Shown here in pieces: positions 1 through 14,094 of a stretch of 64,000 nt of DNA. The position numbers and the translations under genes were made by a program. This DNA is from Poecilobothrus nobilitatus (taxonomy: Eukaryota; Arthropoda; Insecta; Diptera; Dolichopodidae): the NCBI GenBank assembly GCA_947095535.1, contig OX352774.1, positions 249,575,825 to 249,639,824 on the forward strand. The letters are read 5' to 3'. Numbering within the stretch: position 1 is the first letter of the stretch; every line of letters begins with the position of its first letter. The notes under the pieces are model-generated. The model worked only from the letters and a program-made list of their open reading frames with translations, searched no databases and was not told the origin of the DNA.

Positions 1-3000
1 AATATTTACGAAGGATAATGAAGATATTTTATAATTATTTTAAATATTTAAACTTTAGCTGTATGTATAGATAGTTATCAATATGATTTAAAAAAAAAAC
101 ATTTCTTTAAGTAAACTTGAAATTTTCTTAATAATATAAATTAAAAGGGCATATAAAAAATTTAAGTAAATTTAAGTTAGTTATTTTCTTTAATAATTAT
201 TTCATTTTAATTTAATTGTTTTTATAAGTATAATAATAATTACATATACGAATTTTGTTTTTGAATATAAAATCTAATTATTTTATAATTTGATTTCTAA
301 CACTTCAACTTTATTTCGAAAATTTAACCTTATCAAATTTTTCAAATCACAATAATTCGCTTAATAAAAACCCTAATTAATATTACCTTCAATTATTTTA
401 TAAAAAAAAAGTTTTTTACTGTAATAATAATAATAATTTGAAATGATAAAAATAATAATTTTTTTTTTTTTTTTTTTTAACAATCATATATAATTATTGA
501 CACATCATTTTACAAGCACATTACATATAAAAACATTCATTAAATAATGAATGACACACGCATGTAAAATTAAAAATAAAACTTTTTTATACTTATGTCA
601 GAAAAAAAAAAAAAAATTAAAAAAAAAAACAAGAAAAACCTTCAAAATAAGAAAAATGAGAATAAAATTGATGAAAATTTTTACGTTAAATAAATTACAG
701 TAATATAAAAATGTTTTTTTTTTTAGAAAAGTATATTTTTATTTATATGAAGTGAAAATGAAAAAAAAAAACCACTTATTTCAAATATACCCCTGAAAGT
801 ATGCAAATAATTTACTTTCTGTTTAAATATTGAATTAGTAATTATTTAAAGGTGTCTATGGGCTCTAGGTGAATAGTTAAGGGCATAACGTATTAATATG
901 TAAAAAATAAATGTATATAGGATATAATATAGATAAAATAAAATAACAAAATTATTTTTAATAGTTTTCGACTAAATTATTTGTTTAGATACTATATTTA
1001 TATATATTTTTCCTTTCAAGATTCATTTTTCATTTCACAAACAGTATCACATAAATATTCTGACCAAAAATAATAATCCACAATAAATATTATTTTGAAT
1101 TCAATATTATACTGACTTGAATTCAATATTAACCGCCTTATTATCTAATTTTACAAAAAAAAGTACCAAAAATATAATATATGTAAATCAATTAACTATG
1201 ATTATTTTGATTAAAAATAATTGTTTTTATAACACTTCAACATAAGTTTCACAATGCTAGTTTCATTTATGTCAAAAAGAAAGGTTATGTTATCACTTAG
1301 AGAGCAGGCGTTTTCAATTAAAAACACTTTACGAATAGATATGAAACAACCAAAAAAAAAAAACGTATGTTTAAGTTTGATATTTAAATTAAATATAAAA
1401 ATTGTATCTAGTGAAAGTTTTTTTTATTTTGATTCATAAACGTAATTAAATTTAAGTGTCCTTAATTAATTTAATATATAATATTATACATATATTTACC
1501 ATAATTTGCTCATTTATTATGCCTGAGTGACATAATTTATTCAAAACCCTAAGACGATAGTAAGTATTATCTGGTTAAAATATATAGTAAGTATACCAGA
1601 AGTGAAGGATAAGATAATAGAAGATTGGAAATTGGATTACAGTTAATAGAATAGAAGATAGAAGCTTACATTGGATTAGAATTTCAATATTTAATTTATT
1701 TTTAAATATAAATTAAAAATAGTGTTTAAAATTATAGAAATAACCATCACAAATCCATTCATATTATTAGTTTTTGCTCTTGCTTTAAACTTATTTATTC
1801 CATTTTGATAACCAATATCTGTTTATTTGTTACATAGACAAATTCGTAGAAAAAAATAAAAGAAAATATGCTTATAAATTTATTTTTAAATTTTTAATAA
1901 ATGGTTTTTATTCTTTTTGTTTTTTTTTTTAAATTAAGTACATCCTTATTGATAGAAGTTGTTATTATATATGGAGTACCCTGTACGCATATATGATTAC
2001 ATAATAAAACATAATTAATAATTACAAAATGGTTGTTATTAGTGTCAGTAATAATAATAATAAAAAAAAAAAATAAATGAAAAAAAAAAAAAAATATAAT
2101 CCAAAAATCTTCCAAAATTATTTAATTTTCAAGGAAAACACAAAATTTTTCAAATTTTCTTTTATTTTTTTACTTTTATTCTTTTTCATTCTTCTCTTTA
2201 TTTTTGTTGTAATTTATATTTTTGTTTTTTGTTTTTTTTTTTTTTTGAAGCATTTTTCATTTTTGAAGTTGTAATGATGAAATAATAATTTCTGTTTTTA
2301 GTACATCTGGCAATTATTAAAAAAGTCAAGAAAAATAAAAAAAAAAGAAATAACTCGAGGTAAAAAAATTAACATTTTGTTTTTGTTTTTTTGTTCTTTT
2401 TTTTTCGTTTTTGTTTTATAATGATAAGTGGTTGCAGTGATGTTGGTTTTGTTGGTAAAATTACTGTATGGATTTAATTTAATTTAACTTCTTTCCCTTT
2501 AGATGTGTTTTTATTTATTTTTTTTATTTCTTTTTCTTTTTAATTCATTTTCATGCTTATTTCTTTTTTTTTTTTTGTTTTCGCAATTAAATAATTTTTC
2601 TCTGCAATTGTTTACCTACTGATGTTTTTCCACATTTTTTTTTTTTTTTTGGTATACTTTATAATTTTTTGTTCTTTTTATTTTTTATTTAATTTCCCAA
2701 AAAAAAAATTTTCAGCTCAATTTAGGTCGGAAACTCTTTAAAAAGAAAAGTAAAATTTTCCTGCAAAGATCATCATCCTTGTTAAGAAAGAATTTACTTA
2801 TTTTATTGTACTGTAAGAAAATACAGTTGAGTACAATTATATTGAATTTGAAATGAATTTTAGAAGTACATAGCACATATATTAAAAATAAAAATTTTGA
2901 ATTAAATTGTTTATTTTCAATGCTGTTGAAAGTAAAAAAACTAATATTTATAATAGATTAATTATTTATTTGAGATATCCATGCAAGTAGACAAACTTTC

Positions 3001-5427
3001 TTAGACAGACTTCTTATAAGTACTGACAGTTTCAAGACAGATTTTTTATGAGTACTCAGTACGTAGTATACTCAGAATCAGAGTAGATTTACAGTACTCA
3101 GAATAAAGAACATTTTACTGATTAAATAGAGTAATATTCAATTTGTTCTTTAACTTTTAAATGCAATTTCTTTCTAATTGCATTTGTTTTTTCTTTTGTA
3201 ACCTTTACTGTATAAATGATTTCTTAACTATAGAAAATCTTCATATGTACATACGTAAGTGTAATAAACTCGTTAAGGACTTCTATTTTATAAGTATTTC
3301 CTTTCTAATACAATATTTTTTATTTTTTTTTTGTTTTAAATTTTCTTTAAATCTATACTTTGTTGTTTATTCTATATTTTCTTAAATGTATTCTTATTGT
3401 TGAATTTTCTTTCATTTTTTTTGTAAGTAAATCGTGATTTTCATGTGTTTAATTTTTATTATATTTTTCTTTTTCTCAACTTCAAGCTTTGTTAGGTTAT
3501 TTTCTTGTTTTTTTTTTTCTATTATTATATTTTTGGAAAAAAAAAAAAAACACCATGAATCCTTTATTCATTTAGATTTCGTTTTTTCTTTCCTCCTTTT
3601 TATATTGTAATTTTCTCCTTTTTGTTGTTCTGCTTGGTTGCTAGTTCTTCTTAACCCTTTTTTTTTATTTTCATATTATTTCCTTCAAAATTTTGAGTTT
3701 TTTTTTGTTTTATATAAATTTTTTTTTTTTTTTATTCAATGTAAAATAATTTCTAGCATATTTATAGGAGCAGTATATGTGAATAAAATAGAATTGTATT
3801 TATGTGTATATGTAAGTATAATTTAAGTTTTCTTTTTTGTATTCAAAGTTTAAATATACGATTTTGTTGAAGTAGAAAGGTTTAATTGTCGAATTTGAAA
3901 AACAAGTAGCAAATATAACAAAAGAAAAACAATTATGAACCATTTGTTAATGAAGGGTTTTTTTTTTTTTTTTTTTTTTGTAATGTTATGTGGAAAAAAA
4001 TAAAAAATAAATAAAAACGAAAATTGGTTAAAAATATATATAATATACTTAAATGGATCTGTTTTTTATTTACACCTCTAGGATTACTTTTCTATTCTTG
4101 TTGGATATTTATTTTGAAAAAAATTTAAAAATTACTTTTGTTTGCTGTTTGTTTTAATACCGCATTCCTTTTTGCTTAAATTTCAATTGTTTTTCAGTTA
4201 TATGTAATGTTTTAATTTATATTTCTACAATTGAGCTGTGTAAATGGAATACAGGATAAAAAAAATGTAAAATACATATATACATATTTAAAGATATTTT
4301 TAGAAATAGGATGACAGAAACTTGAGGTTAAATAATAAAACAAAGATGATAATAATAATAATAAATTTTGTATATTATATAATAAAAATTATCGATACTT
4401 ATATTTATATGTATGTATGTATTTAAAAAAATGCTTTCACTAAATATTCTCATTAATAAATTCAGCACTTTATCTTTTCACGAGCCAACTTATATCCGAT
4501 ACCTGAGTTATTTAAGTAGGCCTATTATAAGTAATACTTCGTTAAAAAAAAATAAACCTTATAAAATTTTAATACCAGTAGTGACATCTCTTATGATAAT
4601 ACTCCTACACACACTTATATTTAAAATAATTGTATATATGTATACTTCCACTTTTTTTTTGTTTTTCGCAGAAGAAAACAAAAAACTATAAGAAAATGAA
4701 TATATTTTTAAAAATGGTGGGTATACAATTTTTGTTTTTGTACTTAAAATAAAAAGCAACGAACTTTTTTCTTTTTATAATTTCATTTTCACTTGTACCA
4801 TACTTTTAATTTTTTTTTTTTTGTTTGCAACTTTTATTGTAAAGTTGTGGGATTTGTAAAATTTCAAAAAAAAATTTTTTTTAATCCTAAAAAAAAAACA
4901 CTTTTTCAGTTTTTTATACGCTTTTTATGTTATATTGTATTTTTGGTACGTTTTTACTCAAAGCACCATATTTTTTTTTTGGTTTTCTGAAACAGCAGTA
5001 AAAAACTACGGAATTGGTAAATAGTTGTTAATTTTTTTTTATGAAAATATAGTAAAATATGGCTTACATTTTAAGAAAAAAAAATTTTTTTTACTCTCCA
5101 ACAAAAAGTATTGACAAGTAAATAAAATAAAATAAAAAAAAAGATTTGTTTTAAGATTTTATATAGAATAAGGTTAAAAAAAATACAGAAAACAGAAATG
5201 TCGAGTGAAGCGAATACATAAACTACATTTTACGCGTTTCATGGTTTGGCTTCACTTTCAAACAGTTCGTTTACAAAATTTCAAAAACACTAAGATTCAG
5301 TATCAATACTTTAAGTTTAATTATGCAGATGAGGCGGGACTAATTTTCAGCTATTCTATAAAATATACGAAAAATAAATTTATTTTATTTATATTTTTAT
5401 TTTTATCTACAATTTTTTTCCTTTCCA
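1..5427. other. AT-rich non-coding DNA, no gene seen
   Basis: No supported gene. Open frames are short and built from homopolymers (F, K, N, I runs). Visible content: a T20 run at about 459-478, an AAT array at about 4350-4363, and a cluster of GTACTCAG-like words at 3030-3110. The plus strand from about 2000 to 4000 is strongly T-rich. Best read as intergenic or intronic DNA. Confidence 0.7.
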
Positions 5428-5720
5428 GTCATATAAAGAAGTACAGGACATCTTCTAAGACTTTTGTTATTTATATTGTACTTTAGTTTCTAGAGTCAGT
5501 AGTTCACTAAACCCTTGATAAGACGGCTGCCCATTATCTGCTTTTCTTTTTTTCCCTTGCCAATGAGAAGTATAGGGCATCCACTAAGTCATTTATTATT
5601 CATATTTGACTAAGCCTCAGTTTCGTGAATCATTAATTTCACTAAGCCGTTGATTACTCGGCTGTATACTATTGTACAAGACTAAGACGTTTCTTTTATT
5701 TCTACGCCATCTATTATCTG
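5428..5720. repeat. Diverged ~127-bp direct repeat, about 2.3 units
   Basis: Two successive units align: GAAGTACAGGACATC at about 5440 and GAAGTATAGGGCATC at about 5567 begin parallel stretches that go on through CTAAG-, TTATT-, TTTCACTAA- and GGCTG-containing segments, giving a period near 127 bp. A third, partial unit (GACTAAGACG to CTATTATCTG) runs up to 5720. Unit 1 carries CCATTATCTGCTTTTC; the third unit is cut at ATTATCTG, where the SINE at 5721-5986 begins, and resumes after it. A short open frame overlaps the first unit but shows no family resemblance, so I do not call it a gene. Confidence 0.55.
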
Positions 5721-5986
5721 ATACAAGAATTATAGTTTATTTTTAATTTTTTATTATCTTAGCTATTACAATATGATATTAATTATAATTATTAGGACAT
5801 ATATACTTATTTTTTTTTTAATTTAATTATATTCTACTAATTATATATTATAAGAAAAATCTATATTATTTTTTTATCTATATGATCTTAGATTATCTAT
5901 AATCTATATGACCTAGCCAAGGTTTGAATCCGAGACCCTTCGCATGTAGGGCCGGTGTCTTAACAACTACACCATTGGCTGGATCA
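5721..5986 (-). mobile_element. tRNA-derived SINE (family A, copy 1)
   Basis: On the minus strand the head (about 5985 down to 5911) folds like a tRNA. AGCCAA near the 5' end pairs with TTGGCT after the B box, GTGT pairs with ACAC as a D-arm, and GATTCAAACCT resembles the pol III B box. It aligns with the head at 35017-35090 over about 75 bases. The octamer ATTATCTG flanks the element on both sides (5713-5720 and 5987-5994); removing the element restores a sequence like the neighbouring repeat unit, which supports a real insertion. The 3' part is AT-rich without a clear poly-A tail. A tRNA pseudogene in a longer repeat is the alternative. SINEs of this kind are transcribed by pol III and depend on LINE enzymes to move. 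Confidence 0.6.
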
Positions 5987-5994
5987 ATTATCTG

Positions 5995-8900
5995 CTTTAG
6001 TTAGAGTTTATTATTTTAAAACATTGTATACGCTATCTCCAGAAGTCTAAAAATTGTTTCTAGCCGAAAACAACTTATCTTTTTGTAAGAACTTTTTTTT
6101 TATATTGTTCGTACCAATTTTCTTTCAGATCTGATTTTTAATAATGAAAATTAAAAGCACTTTAAAAAAAATATTTTTACAGCATCAGTAGATATATGTT
6201 TAACCTTGAAAAAATTAGATCTTTAGTTATATTTTTTCAAATAATACGGGGGACACATTTGAATTTACAAAACAAGGAACAGTTTGTACATTAGAATAAA
6301 AATATAATTGGTAAATTGTATCAAGAAGCGATTATTTATTTAAAATATAGTTTTTCCTTTTATTTTACTCCATAGGTTTCAAAAGATTCTTCTCCATAAA
6401 ATTCAAAGAATTTGGGTGTTTTTCTTTTAAAAAAAAGTTTCAATTCGTTAAAAAATTTGGTAAAGAAAACCAATATAAAAAAGTTTAAATTTATAAAACC
6501 GATATAGAATTGAATTACTTTTGTTTAAACGAAAAATATTTGTACTTATCTTTTAATAAGTTTTATAAATTGATGATCCTGTTTTTCCGATCTAAATTAC
6601 ATTGTAAATGCCAAAAAACAAAAATTGTTTTAATTATATTAGGGTAAAATTTTTGATTTTTGTTCAGAAGTAACGAATGTAACTTGTTGATTATGAATTT
6701 TATAACTATATATTATAGTACTCCCAATGCTATTCAGAAAAATCTTAAAATATTCAGAAAGAATAAAAATTCTAAATGCAATAATATTCTTAAATTATTT
6801 TTATATAAGTATATATAGAAACAGTTAAGAAGAAATACATGAAAACCTTAAAATTTTAAAGAAAATATATATACATATATACTTTAAAACATGATTTACC
6901 TATAAGAAAAATGTTTACATATATGACAAAATAGATAAAAGTATGATTCAGACTAATTATACTTAAATGAAAATCTGACCAAATCTAAAACAAACTGTAC
7001 TAAGAGCATTTGAATTTCCAAAAAAAAAAAAACATAAATAAACAATATAATAACAATATAAGCTTATTAAATCTGAATCTAAGTCTATAATTCATTTAAC
7101 CCTTTTTAATTTTATAAAATATATTAATTGGAAGCATGCACCATTTAATCCAACTCCATTTAATTCAATTTAAAAAAAAAAAATGTATTTATTTTTCTTT
7201 TTATATAAATTCAATAAAATTAATACATAAAACAAAAGAATCAAATCAAAATTTACCCACAAAAACTAAATACAGACATTTTCATCCCAACTATTTTTTT
7301 ATTTATTATTTTCTTAATTGGCCATATCCTAAAAATTAATTTTAAGATTTTAATTTTATTTTATTTTTTTTTTTCTGTTTTTCTGTTCTATATACTTATA
7401 CGAGTACATATACGTATATATACATACCCAATGTCTATCCTTAGAGATTTCAATCTAATAATAACAAAAAACAAATCCTTTTTTTTTTATATTTTAATTT
7501 CACATTGAAATAGATGTTTTTTGGTTTTTTTTTCTCTGTTTCTGTTACTAAAACTTAAACTAAAAGTACTTAACAAAAATGAAATTTTTATATTTTCTTT
7601 CTCTTCAATATCATACCAGTAGTTTTTTTTTTTTTTTTTCTTTTTCTATACTGTTGTATCAAGCAAATATAAAAAAAGAAATAATAAAATTTTATATAAA
7701 ATCCTTAGAAAATCCTAACCAAAAAAACCTCAATCGCATATAATGGTATCAGACTTAATCCATAAATGGAGTTGATACATTCGTAGTATTAGTTTTTAAA
7801 TACAATGTATCTAAGTCTAGAACAACCGAAAGGACAAAAATATTAACAACAACAATAACAACAACAACAACAAAAAATAAGCGCCAACTAACAGTTAGTA
7901 GCAATAAAACTGAATAGTAAAAGAACAAAACAAACAAAAAAAAAAAAAACAATTTTAAACCATTAAAAACTGGTACATACCATAAGGACTGATGTCGTTT
8001 ATTAAAATGTATTGCAGTGAAAATTTCACTTTACAAATGGGGTACAACAGATAATTTACATAAGAAAAAGCAATAAAGAGAAAAACAAAAAACAATTCAG
8101 TAAAGAAATAAGAGAAAAAGAAACAAAACAAAATAAAAATAAAATATAAAATCTGTGCAGGAAAAAAAAAAACAAAACAAAAAATTGAAAAATACTTAAT
8201 ACAATAAAGTGAAAAATTGTCTATGTATAAAATGTTGCAAATAAAGTACCATAAGATGCAAAATGGCAAAAACAAAAAAACAACTTGAAAAACAAACTAC
8301 GATAACAAAAAAGAAAATGAAAGAAAAATACTTATGCAAAAAAAAAATCTCAAACAATATTTTTATTATCATCATCTAAGGTTTTTTTTTTAATATATGC
8401 ATTTATTTAACATGTATTACATAAACTAGTGCAATACAACCGGAAATGAAAACGAATAAATATTTAATATCGCCAACGATTCTTTTTTTTTTTTATTTTA
8501 AAAGATGAATTGTAAAAAAATTATATCAATTAATGAAATTTGTTTTTCACAAGGACAACTGTCTGTCGATCGACATAAGATAGTTGTCATCAAACGCAAT
8601 TACTTAATTACGTTATTTAAAAATATGTCTTTAAATTTTCAGGTTATATCAATATTTGTCTGCAAAGCAATATAACATTTGCAGACGAAATATTTATTGA
8701 TTTTAAGAACAATCTTCTTGTTTTGTTTTTTTTTTTTTGGTTAATGGAACATATTTGTATGTAAAGTGCTTTCTTAGCGAGTTCTATTAGAAGTTTTGTA
8801 ATAGTATCCAATATTTTGGTGATATTAATTTCCTTCATTTTCTTTTGGATCAAAAAATTATCCTTTATGAAAGTTTATAACACATTTTGCAAAGAGCATA

Positions 8901-10094
8901 ATGTACTCATATAACTCATGTTACTTTCTCTCATTATTGTAGTTGCTGCATAAACGACAAAATTGCTTTCTTATGACACGACATGTTTCTATAATAAACG
9001 AATCTAGACTTGAATTTTCTTTTATATATTGCATATTATCCTATATATAGACACATTATTATTTTTCATTGTGATAACCTGATACTTAAAAATGGAATAT
9101 AAAATATTATCTTTAATTATTTATGGAACCATTTAAGTTTTTGAACCACATAATATTTAAATTAAAAGTATATATGTTTATATATACATATGTTCATATT
9201 TAATATGTTTAATAAGTTGTATCATATATTTAATATAAAATTATTCATTTTGCAAGGACACATTCAAAATAAAAATATAGAAAACAATTTTGCAAGGAAA
9301 AATTGTTATACATTTTTTTTTTTTTTTTATTTTCTGAGACGAATTAAAAATAAAGTCAACAAAATTTTTTATTCACATGAGCACATTTTTTTTTTTTTTT
9401 TTCTTTAATAGTATAACATATATATATATATCTATACATATACAAATATATTAAAAATATTAAAAATACATAAAGTTATGATTCTTATATATCAATATAA
9501 AGAGTAGACAAAAATAAAATATATAAAACTAAACAAAAAAATATTAAACTATAAAAGTGGTAAAGGGGCAATAGAGCATTTTTATATGGACTTATTGGTT
9601 AGGTTATGTTCAGTAAAATTGCAATTTGCAATTAGTAATGCTATGTTAGCATGCAAAAGGAGGTAAAAAAAAAAAATTTTTTTTTAAAGAAGCATAAGTG
9701 GTTTCCCATAGAAAAATAGGAATAAATTAAATATTCTCCTACAAAATACATAGTTGGTATATAAACATTTTCATTTTACATGTGTATTTTGTAGGGTTTT
9801 CTTCATACTTTCTATTTATGTCACAAAAAGAATTTTTGTTTTTTTTTTTTGTTGCTAAAGAAAAAAAATATTTCATTTTTATCTTTTGCTCGACGCTTTC
9901 ATTTTATTTTTTCATTTTTCTCTTTTTTTTTTTTCGAATTACAGTTTCATATTTATTAATATATATGTATGTATGTATATGTTCTAAATGTTACGTTATT
10001 TTTCTCTTAATGTTTGTTGGTTTTATTTACTCTTTTTTTTTATTTTTTTTATTTTGGTTGGAAATTAAAATCGTCACTTTCGTCGTTTCTCTTT
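5995..10094. other. AT-rich non-coding DNA, no gene seen
   Basis: No supported gene or RNA. Contains an AAC/AAT-type array at about 7844-7874 and many A or T runs. The 60-120 codon open frames in this stretch are low-complexity F, L, I or K translations of T- or A-rich DNA on either strand. Confidence 0.65.
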
Positions 10095-10706
10095 TTAGCA
10101 CATTTTTCAAAAAAAAAAAAAAAATTTTTTTTTAATTTGCTTAATAGTTTTATAATGTACATCTGTCCGTACGTTGGTCGGTTTATAAAGGCTTAAAGTT
10201 TGTTTGAAAAAGCAAGTGTACGTCTCAAGTTCTTCTTTGAAAAAGTAAGTTTACGTTTCAAGTTCTGCTTAACAAATATACCGTTATATGAAAACAAAAT
10301 TTTGTAAGATTTTGCTTTCTTCATATCTCCGTAAAGTTTCTAGATAGAATCTTGAAATTTTAAGAGCAGAAAAATCTTTCAGAATTACCATAAGTTACTC
10401 AGAAAATTGTTAAAGAGATATTCAGTGTCTAAAATGGAAGTTGTAACTTAGGCAGTACCTAATAGGGACGAGCTATTGTATTAATTTTTTCGTGGTGAAA
10501 TCCTAAGATTATAGTTTAAACATTATAATTTTACATCAGTTAACAGCTTCCTTAATTATATATGGTTCCTAACATTGAAGAAAGTGTTTCTCCATTTTTC
10601 ACAGATTATTCTTGCATATAATTTTCTATGAAAATTTAGAAATTTTGGTGCAAGAACGTAGCATAAAATTTGAAATTCTTTTATTGTTTTTTTTTTTAAA
10701 TGCACC
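10095..10706 (-). mobile_element. Family E inverted-repeat element, single-unit copy
   Basis: Minus-strand copy of the element at 47926-49662. At the low-coordinate end, TTAGCACATTTTTC, then an A/T block, TTTGCTTAATAGTTT, and CTGTCCGTACGTTGGTCGG match in order the reverse complement of that element's 3' end. ACCGTTATATGAAAAC, TTCATATCTCCG, TTGAAATTTTAAGAGCAG and TGTAACTTAGGCAGTACCTA follow the tandem unit in the same order. AACAGCTTCCTTAATTATAT and GAAATTTTGGTGCAAG match the 5' part, and AAATGCAC near 10698-10705 is the other terminus. It carries one internal unit, about 610 bp, with no coding capacity. Divergence is substantial. Confidence 0.7.
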
Positions 10707-12022
10707 CCTTTAAAAATCTTTAGTTTTACATTCTACCTTCTTTTCTTTTTCTTGTTTTTGTATTTGGTTCTGTGTAGAAAAAAAATAAAATATTGGACAA
10801 ATGTACAAATTTAAATGATAAATAAGCGAACATTTTTGCAACCATGTTTTAAATTTATATTTTCTTCAGACACAAAGGAAATTTTTGAAATGAATGAAAG
10901 AGGAAATCTTTATTCAACAATATTTGCAAGGTTTCTTTTTTTCAACCATTAAATAACGAAAAATAAGTATACGTATACATAATTCAAATACATGATCAAC
11001 CTCAATTTTATTCAGTACTAGATAATAACAATAAATTCTTATTAAATTATACAGTACTTAATCTGTTACTGTCAGATGATTTCTAATCACAATTTATTCA
11101 ATTTTTTAACCACAAAATTTATAAAATCTGGAAAATTATCAATTCTTATCTATATTTAATTTTCCATCCATATAACGAATCTCAACCTCAATGTACACAT
11201 TAAACCCTTCACAACAAGTTTCATCAAACGTTTCTATTTATAGAATAATTTTCTGTCCAACATCCACTAACTATTTTAATTCCTTCAGTTCGGTAATTAA
11301 GAAATCCTTATTAAAGACGACAACAAAAAAAAAAACAAAAAAAAATTAAAAATGTCCCAGATTTTTTAATATAGTAGAGAGGAGACAACAAAAAAACATT
11401 AATTTTTCTATAAATAGTTTAATTTTTCTAAAGTTGTATTCATTTCCATTTGTTTTATATATTTTTTTTTTGTTTTTTTTATTTTTGTTTTTAATATTTT
11501 TATTTTTACAGTTTTCTTTAACAAAAAAAAAAAAAAAAAACGAAAAAAAAAAGATAATATGCTGTATAAAATTATATAGCGCTGTTCTGTGGCTGTTAAA
11601 AGGTACAATTTATTTTCACTGGAAATTTTTTTATATTTCATATATTTTATTTTTAATTTTTATTTCTTTTTGTTTTCATTTTTTTTTTTTTTTTGTTTTT
11701 CTCCTTAGTTTCTTTTGTTATTGTTTTATTGTTCATATTTTAATTCTCATTTTGTATTGTTTTTTTTTTTTTTTGTTTTTGTAATACTTACTGTATTTTT
11801 ACATTTTTTATTTCTGTTTATTTTTTTTTTTGTTTTGCTTGTTGTGTTTTACGTATTGTAATTTTTTTAACATATTACTTTTCTCTTATATTTTGTTTTT
11901 GTTTTTTTTTTTTTTGACTTTTTGTTATTGTTGGTATTTTTTACTACTATTTTTGATGTTGTTGTAAGTGTTTTTATTCCTTTCCTCATTATGATTTATG
12001 TGCTTTGGTTTTGTTAATGCAT

Positions 12023-12042
12023 ATTCATTCATTCATTCATTT
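12023..12042. repeat. (ATTC)n microsatellite
   Basis: About five head-to-tail ATTC units within the T-rich block. Confidence 0.85.
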
Positions 12043-14094
12043 CATCCCGGACAAACACCAGAACCAAAACACCAAAAAAAAAACAAAAACAAAAACCAAA
12101 AACCAAAAAAAAAAAACTTACTTACTTTGAACATATTATTTTCTGTTCTATTATTTCAGCCATGTGTCTTTATGTGTATATACACATGTATAGATACATA
12201 TTAATATCCATATATAAACATATATAATAATTTAATGTGTAAGTGTTATAAAAATTTTTGCACAATGTAATGTTGGCCCTGTTTTTCGTTCTTTTATTTT
12301 CGTCGTTGTTCTTTCTTTTGTTTTTCTGTTTTTTTTTTTCATTTTCATTTTCATTTACAATATTTGTTGATTGTTTATGGGTTATGTTTTATTTTTTTTT
12401 ATTTTTGTTTTTTTTTCGTTTTTTATTTTACTTGTACCCTTTTTTTTTTTTTTTTTTTTTTTAATTTTATTTCTGAGTGTTTTACAAAGTTATGATGTGT
12501 TGTGGTGTAAACACAATTAAAGTAATAAGCGAACACTAACTATAATATGCATTTTCGTTTCCTGTCAAGTGTTTAGAAAACAATAAAAGAAATTTTGAGA
12601 ACCGAATAGTATTAAGTGATTTATAACCGTATATTATGTTTGTGTGCCAGGAAATGATAAAAAAACTAAAAAAAAAAAAAAAAACTTTTAAATTTACATG
12701 CATTTGCAGAAAATAGTAATGATGACATACGAGACAGTCCAGTTACGTAAAATAAACTCAGACTTAAAAATAAATCATAGTGCATTAAGTTGGATGTTTT
12801 TTTGATGTCTAAGAAATAAAAATTATAGGAGATTTGATTCAAAGCGACTGAATTAACCCTCAACATAATATTGAAATTCATTATACCTCACTTAAAAGAA
12901 ATTTTCGTTCAATTCTATTTCTTGTATTTTCAGTACTGAAAACAATGTAAGTTTTAATACCATTAGTGGTTTTTACTATTTTAAAACATATTTTTAAAAT
13001 TTTTTTTTTTTTATTTTGCTGTTTTTTTGTATTACGCGTTTCATATCAATATTTTTGTTTTTCATTTTGTTTTTTTTTATTTCGACTCATAATTTTAATG
13101 ACATTTTTTTTACTTTTTTTTTATAATTTTTGATTTTATTTTATGTTTTCTATATTTTCTTGGTGTTATTAAAGTGTTTTATTACAGTACTTATTCAATT
13201 GCAACCACAAAACTGCAATAGCATTCAATCATTAAGAATACTAGTACGTATATGTTACAAAAAAAATTAACTAATTTAAATATACAAACACACAACCCGA
13301 TATACATTTTAAAATTATATACAGATTTTGAATGGATATTAAAATCAATTAAAAATTTTTATGAGATGTACTAAAATCTAAAATTGGTGCATGAAAATTA
13401 CAATTTTTTGAACCATAAAAGGTATTGTTAAAAAATGAATGAAAAATAAAATTTTAATATTTTCTTTTAAATGTATACAAAGATTTTAAAATTTTCTTTT
13501 GTTTTCTATACAAACTGCAATATGTTATAATGTTACTATGGTTTTTTTTTTCCTAATTACAAAATAACTAAACAAAGGAAATTAATCAAAGGAAATTTAT
13601 GGGATCAGCTAATTTAAATTATTGGATTATTGAAGAAATTTAGTTCAAAATTCAAAATTTAGTCATAAATTAAGTAATCTGAATTAAAAGAGAATTGAAT
13701 CAGTTGACATTCTTTGTAAGAAGGGGTATTTTAAAACGAAAGAGTATTATTGATGATGTTATTTTAAAAAATAAATTTGTATGGAATATTATAATGTAAC
13801 AACATTCTAAAGAAAGTTAAATCAAAACTCTGAATTGCAAATTTTAATCGTTTTTATTCTAATATTAAAGTCATCATAACTTTGTCCTCTATAAAAGTGT
13901 ATATTTTCGTAATAGAGACCGAGAAACCTATCAGTAGAAGCAAAAAAAAAAACAAACAATGTTGAACAAAGTACTTAAAATGTGTGGTACTTCCTGTGTT
14001 GTGGAAAATACCTGTTGAAAACGAATAAACTATCTCGATCTGATCAGCTGCCACAAGATAAAAAAACATAATAAATTGCATATCATTAGGCTTT

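Noticed and set aside
848..900. GGGCTCTAGGTGAATAGTTAAGGGCATAAC as a SINE head fragment
   Set aside because: Only loosely similar to the family B head and lacks a B box; too weak to call.
4413..4691. 92-codon open frame of more mixed composition
   Set aside because: No family resemblance, no splice context, and the C-terminal half is translated A/T runs.
5205..5486. 93-codon open frame
   Set aside because: Runs into the ~127-bp direct repeat and is not preserved in the second unit.
9782..10135. 117-codon open frame rich in F, Y, I, L
   Set aside because: A low-complexity translation of T runs that ends inside the family E terminus; no domain, no conserved motif, no codon signal.
11434..11784. 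116-codon open frame resembling a membrane protein
   Set aside because: Hydrophobicity comes from poly-T (F/L/I) in the T-rich block; the opposite strand is open too, as expected of homopolymer DNA.
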